64,000 bases of DNA from Bullera alba (Eukaryota; Basidiomycota; Tremellomycetes; Tremellales; Bulleraceae), in assembly GCA_001600095.1 (NCBI GenBank), contig BCIX01000001.1, positions 5,481,198 through 5,545,197 of the forward strand, given 5' to 3'. The notes beneath the pieces are model-generated. The model was not told the origin of the DNA. It saw nothing but the letters and a program-made list of their open reading frames with translations, and made no database searches. A program made the translations under genes and the position numbers. Positions 24,186-34,017 of the stretch are shown one piece after another; the first letter of the stretch is position 1, and each line of letters begins with the position of its first letter.

Positions 24186-26366
24186 ATGCAATCACGGTCG
24201 AGCTCGTCGACGACTTCGGCCGAAGAGCTCTTGAGGAACTCTGCTGACGACCGTGTACCATGGGTCGTTCAGAAATATGGAGGAACAAGCGTCGGGAAAT
24301 CACTAGAAAGTATCACCAATATCGTCGCGTGAGTCCACAGAACCTTTAGTGGCATATAGCGCCTTCGACGGAGCTCCGAACTGATCTTAGCTGTCTGTTC
24401 TAGGTCGTATCTGCCCAACAACAAAGTCGCTATTGTATGTTCGGCCCGGTCGTCACACACCAAAGCCCTCGGCACGACGAATCTCCTACTGCAAGCGTCG
24501 AGAGAAGCTCTCCAGCCGGCTTCGGCTCGTCCGACCTCTGGTACCCAAACGCCCTTCTTCCCCAAACGGGTGGGATCCGGCTTCTTTGGTGCCAGAGATC
24601 GTGAGCCGTCCATAGGGCCTAATGGATCCAGGGATAAAGATATGAGCGGAAGCATGGTTTCGTCCATCTCTTCGCTGTCACAACTGGAATTTACGAGATC
24701 AGGCTCTCCGTCGCCCTTCACACCCACGTCATCCACAGCCGGCCGACCGAGAAGTCCCCCAACACCGTCAGTCGACGAGTCCTCCGCATTCCACGACACA
24801 GTGGACACCATCAAGAGCGGACATCTAGAAGCAGCGAGGAAGACACTTGGACCGGGAAGACTACGAGACGAGCTGGAAGAGGAGATTGAGAGGGATTGCG
24901 AGAGCTTGAGAAGTTTCCTATATGCTGCTCAGGTGAGTCGGGCGACAGTGTATTTGAGGCCGTACTGAAGCTCCCGCAGATCATCGACGAGATCTCGCCC
25001 AGGAGTCAAGATTCCATTGTCGGGACCGGAGAGAGGCTAGCGTGCAAGATCGTAGCGGCTGCTCTGAGAGATAGGGTAAGTTGATGGTTGTACGACTTGA
25101 GGAATTTTGCTCACGACGAGTTAAGGGCATCGACGCCGAGCTTGTCGTTCTCGATAGCATTGTCGATGCGGCCATGACCGCGGCTACGGACTCGAATCTG
25201 GCCAGTTCTGGAGATCAGGGTGTGGCTCAGTTGGGCCAGGAGTTCTACGATCAATTGGCGGTACGATTGGGCGAGAGGTTGAGAGAATGTGGAACGAGAG
25301 TGCCTGTTATCACTGGTGAGGCCACCGAGGAATCTATACGTTTGAGCCTAACGCTGACTTGACCAGGCTACTTTGGTGCTGTTCCCGGCTCCTTGCTCGC
25401 TCAGATCGGTCGAGGGTACACGGATCTCTGCGCAGCTCTATGTGCCGTAGGGCTGGCAGCTTCCGAATTACAAGTGTGGAAGGAGGTCGACGGAATCTTC
25501 ACGGCGGATCCCAGAAAAGTGCCCACGGCTCGACTGGTCCCTGTGATCACGCCAGACGAAGCCGCCGAATTGACGTACTACGGCAGCGAAGTCATTCACC
25601 CATTCACCATGGAGCAGGTGATCAGAGCCAAGATCCCGATCAGGATCAAAAACGTCGAAAACCCCAAAGGCAGCGGAACCATCATCTACCCCGACGAGGC
25701 ATTCCCCCGCGGTCTCGATTCCACAAAGCTGCCTGCTGCGTCGTCGGCCAAGCAGTTGTTGCAGGAAGAGCAGGATAAGGCAGAAGGCAAGATGCCAACG
25801 GCGGTGACGATAAAGGATCAGATCATCGTTTTGAACATCCATTCGAATAGGAAGACAATCTCACATGGCTTCTTGGCCAGAATCTTCGGAACTCTGGATA
25901 GGGCTGGTGTTGTCGTCGACCTGATCTCTACAAGTGAAGTTCATGTGAGTGCCAGATACCAGTCATATGGTGTTCCCGTTGCTAAATCCCATTGACTAGG
26001 TGTCTATGGCGATGCAGGACTTCCAGACGCAGAGACGGCTAGACAGGCTCATCACGAATCTGGAAAAGATCGGAGATGTGACCATATCCCGGAATATGGC
26101 CATTCTCAGTCTGGTTGGCAGGAACATGAGGAACGCCATCGGAAGCGCCGGTCTCATGTTTGCGAGCTTGGCAAAGGCGATGATTAACATCGAGATGATC
26201 AGTCAAGGTGCCAGTGAGATCAACATATCGTGTGGTGAGTCTCCCAGTCCACTTGACACTATAGCAATACGGCTGACACTCGGCCCGCGCAGTCATCGAG
26301 GAAAAGGACGCGGTCAAGGCGTTGAATGTGATTCACGACTCGTGCTTGATGCTACCGTCGCAATAG
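24186..26366 (+). CDS. HOM3: Aspartate kinase
   Basis: Phosphorylates L-aspartate, the first step toward threonine, methionine and isoleucine (cytosol). The N-terminal kinase motif VVQKYGGTSVGKSLESI is followed by YLPNNKVAIVCSARSSHTKA. Downstream blocks are TGYFGAVPGSLLAQIGRGYTD, ELQVWKEVDGIFTADPR and ELTYYGSEVIHPFTMEQV. The C-terminal ACT domains include IVLNIHSNRKTISHGFL and VSMAMQDFQTQ, and the protein ends HDSCLMLPSQ. Exon 1 is 24186-24328 and exon 2 is 24404-24932; further introns lie near 25076-25126, 25315-25365, 25945-26000 and 26234-26292. The protein is about 100 residues longer than yeast Hom3 because of a Ser/Pro-rich insert between the first kinase block and the rest of the domain (about residues 80-180). 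It is probably feedback-regulated by threonine through the ACT domains, as in the family. Confidence 0.96.
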
Positions 26367-26528
26367 ATGCCGTCAGGTCAGGACATACCCCATCTTGTAC
26401 ACTATGCAATCATCGCAGATCATTCGATTGCCAACACATACATGGTGTGACGTCTAGAGTGTGACTATAACAACCTGTCAAAAGTCGGAAGAACCGGAAA
26501 ACCCAATGTCTGAAGACCGCTACGGTAT

Positions 26529-28164
26529 CTAATCGTCAAACTTGATGCTGTGAGATTGGAGGGTGATCTCGCCACCGACGTAGCTCTGATCACATATCAG
26601 CCAAATACCAATACAGTCTCTGAGCAGAACTCACCCCTCGCTTCTTCTTGTTCTTCTCTTTTCGGAATCCAGCACCTCGGGTGACAATCAAGTCCCGCGA
26701 GGCTCTTGCGCCGTAATCATTCATACTTGCACCACTGGCCAACTACACTCGGCATCAATATATGTGACAAAAGTGTCGAAACACTTCTGGAACTCACTCG
26801 GGCATCAAACGAGTTGTCCTTCAACCCCTCGTGGTGGAAAGTCACGTTCTCCTGCTTGATCCTCTCGAATCGCTGACTTGGCATCTTCTTGACTTTCCTC
26901 TGACCATCTGGATGCTGTTCAATGACAGTTGTCGAAACGTCAGTGTTGACTTCGGCGGCTTTGGAGGGACCGGCGAGAGTAGTGCTAGCCGTTGTGACGG
27001 TCGTGGTGGTGACACCGGTCGACGGCGAAACCTTCCTCTTCTTAGTCGTAACGGTCGTACCAGGAGCTGGAATCTTGGGCTTGCCTGCAGACGAGGAGCT
27101 GGAAGAGGAAGATGAAGAGGAGGAGGAAGAAGACGAAGAGGATGAAGAAGAGGACGAGGAGGGCGAGGGCGATGGTGCTTTTCGCTTTTGACCGGCGAGC
27201 TGAACTGGAGCGGCCGCTTCCTCCTCACTATCAGACGAGTCCGACGAAGAAGAAGAGGATGAGGAGGACGAAGCTGGAGCTGCGACGGCTGCCTTCTTGC
27301 TTCCAATTCCTGGCCTAGGTGCGTCAACTTCGCTCTCCGAGTCGGAGGAGCTCGAGCTCGAGCCCGAGCTTGAGCTTGAAGACGAGTCCTCGTCATCGCT
27401 CTCCTCCGCCTCAACGTCCAAGAATCCTCCTGCGGATTCAGGCTTGTCGTCCTCAGAATCAGAGCTCTCGTCGTCAGAGTCCTCGTCCGAGCTGGAGCTG
27501 TCCGAATCGCTCGAGCTGGAGGCAGTCTCGCCCGCTAGCGTCTCTGATGCGCTGGAGATAGAAGCGGCGGCCGCGGTGGTCGTGGCTGGAGCAGCTTTGG
27601 CGGTAGAGGCCGATGACGAAGAGGATGATGATGATGACGAAGAAGAGGAAGAGTCCGAGTCGCTGTCGCTCTCGCTCTCTGGGAGGGGGACCGACACCGG
27701 GTTGACTGATTGTGCAGCTAGACACGATGTCAGCACCAGCCTCGAGGCGGTCTATAACATGATGAACTGACCTTTAGCCCCTGGAGCTAGCTTCTTAGCT
27801 ACCTCTGCCTCGCTATCACTTTCACTGTCGCTACTGCTCGAGTCCGAGCTAGAACTTGAGCTGGAGTCGGAATCGTCCTCCGCCATGGTAACGTCGCCAG
27901 CTCTGCAAAGACGTCAGCTTTCGGCATCGAAGCGCAAGACGAGCGACGAAGCTCACTGAGCACTGAACGCCGTCCATGCTTCCTCTAGCTTATTCGCATC
28001 GCCGGGCTTGGTTGTAGCTTCCTTCTCAAACGCCTTGCAAGACCGGGTGAAGCCTTTGGCGATGAGGTAGGACAGAATGGCGGAGTTGAGTTCTGCATAA
28101 GTGTCAGCGGGCAGGATCGAGGTATTTCGAGCATATTGAACTGACCGTCTTGTTTGGAAGACAT
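26529..28164 (-). CDS. SRP40: Nopp140/Srp40-type nucleolar phosphoprotein
   Basis: A nucleolar chaperone-like protein for snoRNPs and polymerase I, by family. The N-terminus MSSKQD joins across an intron to a LisH-like segment, LNSAILSYLIAKGFTRSCKA. A very long Ser/Asp/Glu tract with several pure Ser runs follows (27000-27890). The SRP40 C-terminal domain has PSQRFERIKQENVTFH, LKDNSFDAR, VTRGAGFRKEKNKKKRG and ends SHSIKFDD. The Ser/acidic alternation is typical of casein kinase 2 substrates. Introns fall near 28095-28143, 27906-27952, 27721-27770, 26740-26800 and 26590-26635. The low-complexity region makes length the least certain part. The stop lies about 160 bp from the convergent HOM3 stop. 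Confidence 0.9.
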
Positions 28165-28499
28165 GGCTGATGACGATTGTCGATCGCTCTTTGAGCAAGT
28201 GCGACTTCTCGAGTCAGTTAGTACTTGTATCGTCTCTGCGGACCTCTTCAGCAGTCTCGAGCTGAACCTGAAAATTCAGTCGAAGTGGAGGTCCAGTTAG
28301 CGGAATCAGACTGATCAAGCACCCGGACACAGGCCAAGTCTGCCACGTCATGGTGGAGACCCCAGGAACCGGCTCTTTGAGCCCGAAGAGCCAGGCCTGA
28401 CGGTGGTGCATGGCCTCACTTGGTGTAGGACAGTACTGCTGACATCGACTCAAGCATCACTCGACTCCTCCAACAAGGTCAAAGAGCATACAAGTAACT
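28165..28499. other. Divergent promoter SRP40 / acyltransferase
   Basis: A 335-bp spacer between the minus-strand SRP40 start and the plus-strand acyltransferase start. A few short ORFs here are not gene-like. No element was recognised with confidence. Confidence 0.45.
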
Positions 28500-30771
28500 A
28501 TGCCATTTGGATTCACCCACAAGCCCCTGGTGGCGCTTGCCAACTCGGCAATATGCTCGTTCTTCAAGGACATTGAAGTGTTTGGTTCGGAGAACATCCC
28601 CGCCGAGGGTCCCATCATCTTGTAAGCGTCAATGACCAGTGATGGGACGTATGAGCTCATGATATTGATAGTGCTTGCACTCACGTCAACATGGCAGTCG
28701 ATGTATGTCTACTTGGGCATGTAGGACGCAGACGATGCTAATCATGCGCAGCCTGCTCTGTTGAGCAACACTCTCCCGCACGGTCATTTGCTTCACTACT
28801 GGGTCGGTTCAACGAGTCCTAGTCTGATGGCCGTGAACTGATGGGACTATCATATAGGTGAAAGACTCGCTGTTCAAGAACCCAGCAGTCGGCGCTATTT
28901 TGAACAATGCTGGTAACATCGGTGAGCATACCTGCCGTTTCCAGGCACTTTGTAATGCAGCTGACCTGCTCTAGCCGTCGACAGGAAGAACAAGAACAAC
29001 CAGAAGCTCTTCAAGGGAACGTTCGAAGGTAGACTGCCTAATCAGATGAGGACATTCACATGGCTGACATGGCGTACTTGTAGCTCTCGCGCGGAATGAA
29101 TGCATCGGAGTCTTCCCGGAGGGCACTTCGCACACCGAGCCACACATCATCGCTCTCAAAGACGGTACATCTTGGGCCGCCCTGGAGTATCTGAGATATC
29201 TGCAGGGAACCGAGGAGAACAAGGGGGCGAAAGATGGCAAACCGGCTATCATAATCCCTGTTGGTATCGCTTATGTCAATAAGAGCAAGTACAGGAGTCG
29301 GGTCGCCGTCAAGTGAGTCATCCGAGGTGTCCTTGTCTGCGGCCTATTGGCTAATCGACGATTCAGCTACGGCGCACCAATTGACATGTCGGCCTATAAA
29401 GACGACTTTTTGAGTGAAGAGGAGGGCAAAGCGAAGCTCGCTGTGAAACGCTTGACGAGAAAGATCGAGTTGGAAGTGAAGCAGATGACCGTCAACTCGC
29501 CGGACTGGTAAGTCTCTCAGTGTGTCTGGCCGGACCCGACTAACTTGACTTATCCAGGGACACTGCATTCGCTGCTCAGATGGCAAGAGAGATCTTATGG
29601 GAGAAAGACGAGAGCCTGAAGTTGAGCAACTATGTCGAAGTCGGGCAAACGTGAGTTGCCCTCAAGAATCAAATCAACCGACTTGAGCTCATTCTGAACA
29701 GCCTTTCGGACTTGTTCACGACGAACAATCCTCGGATCCGGTCGCTGAGGGAACTTTTGGTTTCCTACCACCGTCTATTGCAATCGTCGCGATTGTCGAA
29801 CGCTGCCTTGATCGACGTTCCTTTGCCCAAGACGCTAGACCCTTCGCGAAAGGTCGCGCTGCCTTCCCGTATCACGACTCTCTGGGTTCTCTTCAAAGAC
29901 ACAATTTCGTGTTTGCTCCGACTCCCCTTTTTCTTCATCCCCTTGGTGTTCAACCTTCCCATCTATGGCATGGGTCTGCTTGGAGGCAAATTGGTGGAGG
30001 ACGAGCTCGAGACTCAGGCGCAAATGAAGATCGCTCTGGCGTTGTTGCTGAGCTTGCTCATGTACCCGATCGTCTTCTTCAGCTTGTGGGCGGTGTTCAG
30101 GCAGTCCCCCATCGCAGCTGCGGTTACAGCGGGTTCTCTATGGGTTATCAGGAAATACCACCTGACCCTTGTCGATGAGAATTACGAGGCGTGAGTTTCA
30201 AGCTTTCGATCCAGCGTCGGTAATACTGACTTCTCACTTTTGCAGAATCAAGCGACTGATTGCCGCATGGAGGATCTTGATCGGAGTATGGCTGCCACGC
30301 AGGCTGGAAATGCCATTACCAGCCTTCCTAGCCTCATCTACTCAGTTCGCACCTGATCCACCCAAGATCGCTGGATTACAACCGAGCCAGGAGAAGGAGA
30401 AATGGGTCAAACCGAAGAAAGTCCCTTCGAGGTTCCTGGTCCGCAACGTCCTCCGTGTGCGGATCGAAGCGGCGAAGGAGCTGGCTGCGGTCTTGTTGGA
30501 AGTCGAGGACAAGGACGAGCAGGTTAACTCGTCGTTCTGGCTGGCTCAGCGATACGGTGGAGAGGTGCTCAAGGCGTCGAAAGAGGATGAAGAGCTGGTC
30601 GACTGGGAGAGACCATTGCCGAAAGGCGTGAGGAGTGGAAGGGAGGTGATTCAGTTCTTGAGGGAGAAGGGAGCCAGGCTGGGCAGGAATGCCAACGTGC
30701 AGGATCATTGGGCTGCGGCTAGCAGTGGCGACGAGGCGTTCAAGACGGACGATGAGCGAGTGAGGGGATGA
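28500..30771 (+). CDS. Glycerol-3-phosphate/DHAP O-acyltransferase (Gpt2/Sct1 type)
   Basis: An ER-membrane acyltransferase that makes lysophosphatidic acid, the first step of glycerolipid synthesis. PlsC motifs are in order: ACTHVNMAVDPALLS (the Gpt2-style H-x5-D block), GNIAVDRKNKNNQ, then FPEGTSHTEPHIIALKDG and IIIPVGIAYVNKSKYRSRV. Two hydrophobic stretches in the second half, LPFFFIPLVFNLPIYGMGLL and LALLLSLLMYPIVFFSLWAV, fit membrane hairpins. The N-terminus MPFGFTHKPLVALANSATIC leads into FKDIEVFGSENIPAEGPIIF. At least seven short introns (28620-28670, 28712-28760, 28812-28858, 28922-28975 and others) were joined. The C-terminal tail is charged and probably cytosolic (EKEKWVKPKKVPSRF). 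Length is about 600 aa, somewhat shorter than yeast Gpt2 or Sct1. Confidence 0.9.
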
Positions 30772-31180
30772 GGTTCTGGCAGCTTCCGGGTCAAGGCGTG
30801 TGTGTTATTGGGGGAATGGACATGCATATGTCGAGGTTTCAGAAATTATAGATAGAGACGGTGGTGTCAGGAGACTACTACGACTTGGGTCTTCATGCAG
30901 TATCGTAGCGAGGTCGCCCAAGCTGTCTCAATCGAGACTCGAGAGGCAATTAAGACACCTTCGGTCCTTCAGGTCGCTCGTGGTTATCACTTATCGCCAC
31001 CCAATCTCACATCTTCGCGCGCTAGTTTGGTCCGGTCGGATCAATCTTCTTCGTCTACTCTACATTTCCCCCCATTGCAACACCTGACGATGCGCAAGCT
31101 TTGAGACACGAGTCTTGAGCTCTTGAGGACCATCTGGGATCTATACAAGCCTCAAACCCTTTCTGGTCGCGATTCACATC
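30772..31180. other. Intergenic, 3' UTR and promoter
   Basis: About 410 bp between two plus-strand genes. Short open stretches occur but have no coding character. Nothing specific was recognised. Confidence 0.4.
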
Positions 31181-32110
31181 ATGGGCACTCCAGCTGCGGC
31201 GTTGATCGACTTGCGATCCGAACCCACGACGCAACATCTCCTATCGCTATCACCGGTGCTGCAGACTCTATCCCCGCCACTGGCAGCACTACACCTCGCT
31301 CGAGTACGACTGTCTTACAATATACCCACGGATTCTGGGCGGAACAAGGGCTCTTGGGGGGATTGGTGGTGCCACAATTGTGGTGGAATGCGCACTGGCG
31401 TCGGTGGGGCGGACAGGGGCATCTCTGGGGATGGTGATGGAGCCGAGTCGTCCGCTATGGCTAACAAGCGGGCATCGCAGAGCGCACGAGGTAAGGGAGG
31501 GAAGAAAAAGGGCAAGAGAGTGGTCAAGAAGAAAGAACCGGAGGGGGACGACGAAATCGAACAAGTCGATGGCGCGCTCATCGCCACAGATGACGTGTTC
31601 ACAGTCGTGAAACGCAAGCCAGCGGAATGTGGTCAATGTGGAGCGAGCTTCAAACGGCCTAAACCCGATAAAAGCACGTTGGCGACTTTCCCACCTAGCC
31701 GAACGGCTGCAAGAACTCGGCGGTCCACTCGAGCGGCTCAAGAGGAGGAGAAGGAGACGGCTGTAGAATCGGCTGAGAACCGGATGGACACGGATGGAAT
31801 GGATGTGGATACCCCCTTGGTCCCTCCCGGTGCTGGAAGCACTCCTTTCTCAGACGATAATGGCGATGTCGTCGAAATAGCACCGACACGAACTACGCCA
31901 ACTCTCACTCGCCCACTGTTCCAGCGCGTAGCAACGACAGAAGGCAATCTCCCGACCTACCCTCCGCCTCAACCCAGATCGAGTCCCCCAGCCGGGGACA
32001 AGGGCGCCAAAGTGAAGAGGAAGAAGAAGTCGGGATTGGCAAAGCTTCTTGCGGAGAACAAGGAGAGATCGGACATGGAGAGTAAGAAGGGATCTTGGGG
32101 ATTGGGATGA
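31181..32110 (+). CDS. RNase MRP/P protein subunit, Snm1/Rpr2/Rpp21-like
   Basis: A probable zinc-ribbon subunit of RNase MRP or RNase P (rRNA and tRNA processing, nucleus). A single exon encodes 309 aa. The helical N-terminus (LSPVLQTLSPPLAALHLARV) is followed by a first Cys pair in WWCHNCGG (C64, C67) and a second in ECGQCGASF (C150, C153). This matches the two-knuckle ribbon of the Rpr2 family. The second knuckle leads to KRPKPDKSTLATFPPSR. The C-terminal half is low-complexity, Thr/Pro-rich and basic, ending with KRKKKSGLAKLLAENKERS. The two knuckles are 82 residues apart with a Lys-rich insert (GKGGKKKGKRVVKKK), much longer than usual. Assignment to Snm1 rather than Rpr2/Rpp21 is a guess. 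Confidence 0.65.
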   Translation: MGTPAAALIDLRSEPTTQHLLSLSPVLQTLSPPLAALHLARVRLSYNIPTDSGRNKGSWGDWWCHNCGGMRTGVGGADRGISGDGDGAESSAMANKRASQSARGKGGKKKGKRVVKKKEPEGDDEIEQVDGALIATDDVFTVVKRKPAECGQCGASFKRPKPDKSTLATFPPSRTAARTRRSTRAAQEEEKETAVESAENRMDTDGMDVDTPLVPPGAGSTPFSDDNGDVVEIAPTRTTPTLTRPLFQRVATTEGNLPTYPPPQPRSSPPAGDKGAKVKRKKKSGLAKLLAENKERSDMESKKGSWGLG

Positions 32111-34017
32111 GCATCTTTGCTATCAGGGCGTCAGAGCAAGCTTTCGAGATCATCTTGCAATATTTGGGTGGAGACCTTTCGCAGCATCGCCTCCGGCTGA
32201 GATATCTGTTGTACGACCATCACCAGTGTATCTCGTGTATCATCCACTTAATTGCATTGCCAGGTCGAGGTGTGGGGACGAGGCCGTGAGGCCAGATAGT
32301 GCACGAGATGTGCACTGGTTGAAGGACTTGGGGACTGCACTATGCTGAGCATATACCGTCTGCGATTCGACCTGATTCGACCCTTGCTTGCTGTAACTAG
32401 GTCACTAGGTCACCAATTCCGCATCCTTCACAAAGGCACCAGTAGTAGGACTTGAAGCTATATGCAGCGCCAGCGAGACGAAGAAGGACTAGGATTGTGG
32501 TAAGGCAGTGAAGTGGTATTGAAACACCGCAAGCCGCAGCCTATGCACACGTCGGCGACTTCAATGATGCCTGCAGGCGGTGCCAGACTTTCCTGGTCTG
32601 GCTAGGCCAGGCCATCTTGGGTCCGATGGACGGGGTCCAGCTGAGGCGCTGACTTCCTACTGGCGCTGAGCGCTGAGGACCCGATCGAGCAAGGGCAGGA
32701 ACCGGCAGGAAGATTGTCAAAGGTAAAATCAGATAAGCAGCCCAATGCCGCAGGGTCAAGCTGATGGTGTTGCACTTGCCGCATGCTGCTCCAACCCTTG
32801 CCGAGGCTCTAGCTGCTCTAGGCTTCTCTGGGCTTTGCGAGACCTTATCCTACCTTATCCCACCTTATCAGGCTGAAGCTGGCGGCCGCCTGCAGCTGCA
32901 GCTGAGCAGAGGCGAGCAGCTCTAGGCAGCTCTCTATCCAGCTCTATCTCCCTCCTCGTTTAATAATGGCGTCGTGAAATTTTACTCTAATCTCTTTCCC
33001 GCATCTCATTCTCCGGGTTGCGGCAATTAGACGGAGTGACGGACGTCCGCTTGGGTCGTTCTCATTGTACCAGAGCCGCGAATGCATCACTCTGCGAGTC
33101 TGCATCGTTGCTGAGCACTGCTGAGCACTGCGGCAGCATCAGATGGCCGGAATCTGAGGGCGACGGAAGGCTGCAAGCCACAATGCCTCCTTCCCTGGGC
33201 TCACGAGGCGAGATCAAGCTACATTGAGCGCGATTGGCTATCGAAATTGGCGATGATGAGTTGACTTATCGCAAGCCATATTCTCGCCTCTACGTCACGC
33301 CATCGGAGGGTGTCATCGAGCCGCGCTGGGGTGAGGGCAGAAACGTGCAATCGTGTAAACGAGCAACCGAGCAATCAGATAGGACTAAATAGGAATACGT
33401 GCGGATGCGGATCGGGTAGTGTTGGCATCGTTAGAGCATGCAGTACCTATGAAGATTTTCGACAGATCTGCAGACGATCGATTGCTACGATCTACGACAC
33501 GTTGAGAGGTGACTACCGCTCTCATCCCACCACTACAAAACGGCCTCCTGCCTTATCAACAGCCGCGAGCTGCCGCGAGGAACGATATCCCATGCCAGGA
33601 GTACTGGCCTGAATTGCTGATACCGGTAATTAATCACCCTACAGCCAGCGGTGTACTGCGGCGACTGCTGTCCTTTCGACCGAAACCCACCGAGTGAAGA
33701 GGGTCATCCACCTGCTTTACAAGTGAAGTCTATAGATAGGCTATCACACATCCAACCATTGCACTCGTCTTGACATCTATCAATATATACGCACACTGTA
33801 CGTTCTGGACAGTGACAGTCATTCACATCGCGGACTAGAGATCGGACCAAGAGTGCGAGTCCGGATACACAGCGAGCACGTCGTCATACCAGGTCATACC
33901 ACGCCCCGACTCCACCTCCACTTGCACCCACGCTATCTCAACTTCCCCTTTGCCTCACCTTCCTTTCTCAACTGGAATTCTCCGATCAGACACACGGATT
34001 AGCACCCCAGCGTCACC
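32111..34017. other. Long gene-free region upstream of alpha-arrestin
   Basis: About 1.9 kb without a credible coding region or tRNA. It holds GATA-type motifs at 32732-32737, 32844-32869 (three), 33265-33270 and 33552-33557. An 11-bp direct duplication (TGAGCACTGC type) lies near 33110-33132, and a CAG/CTG-rich patch near 32880-32935. Promoter and long 5' UTR of the arrestin gene are the likely contents. An unseen noncoding RNA cannot be excluded. Confidence 0.5.
32844..32869 (-). promoter_or_regulatory. Triple GATAAG cluster, 10-bp spacing
   Basis: CTTATC occurs at 32844-32849, 32854-32859 and 32864-32869 (GATAAG on the minus strand), exactly one helical turn apart, each as part of ACCTTATCC/A. 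GATAAG is the core of fungal GATA factors (nitrogen regulators, iron repressors). Which factor binds, if any, is inference. Confidence 0.5.

Noticed and set aside
26842..27414. Arg/Leu/Pro-rich ORF antisense or out of frame in the SRP40 Ser tract
   Set aside because: It is produced by reading the Ser/Asp/Glu low-complexity codons in another frame.
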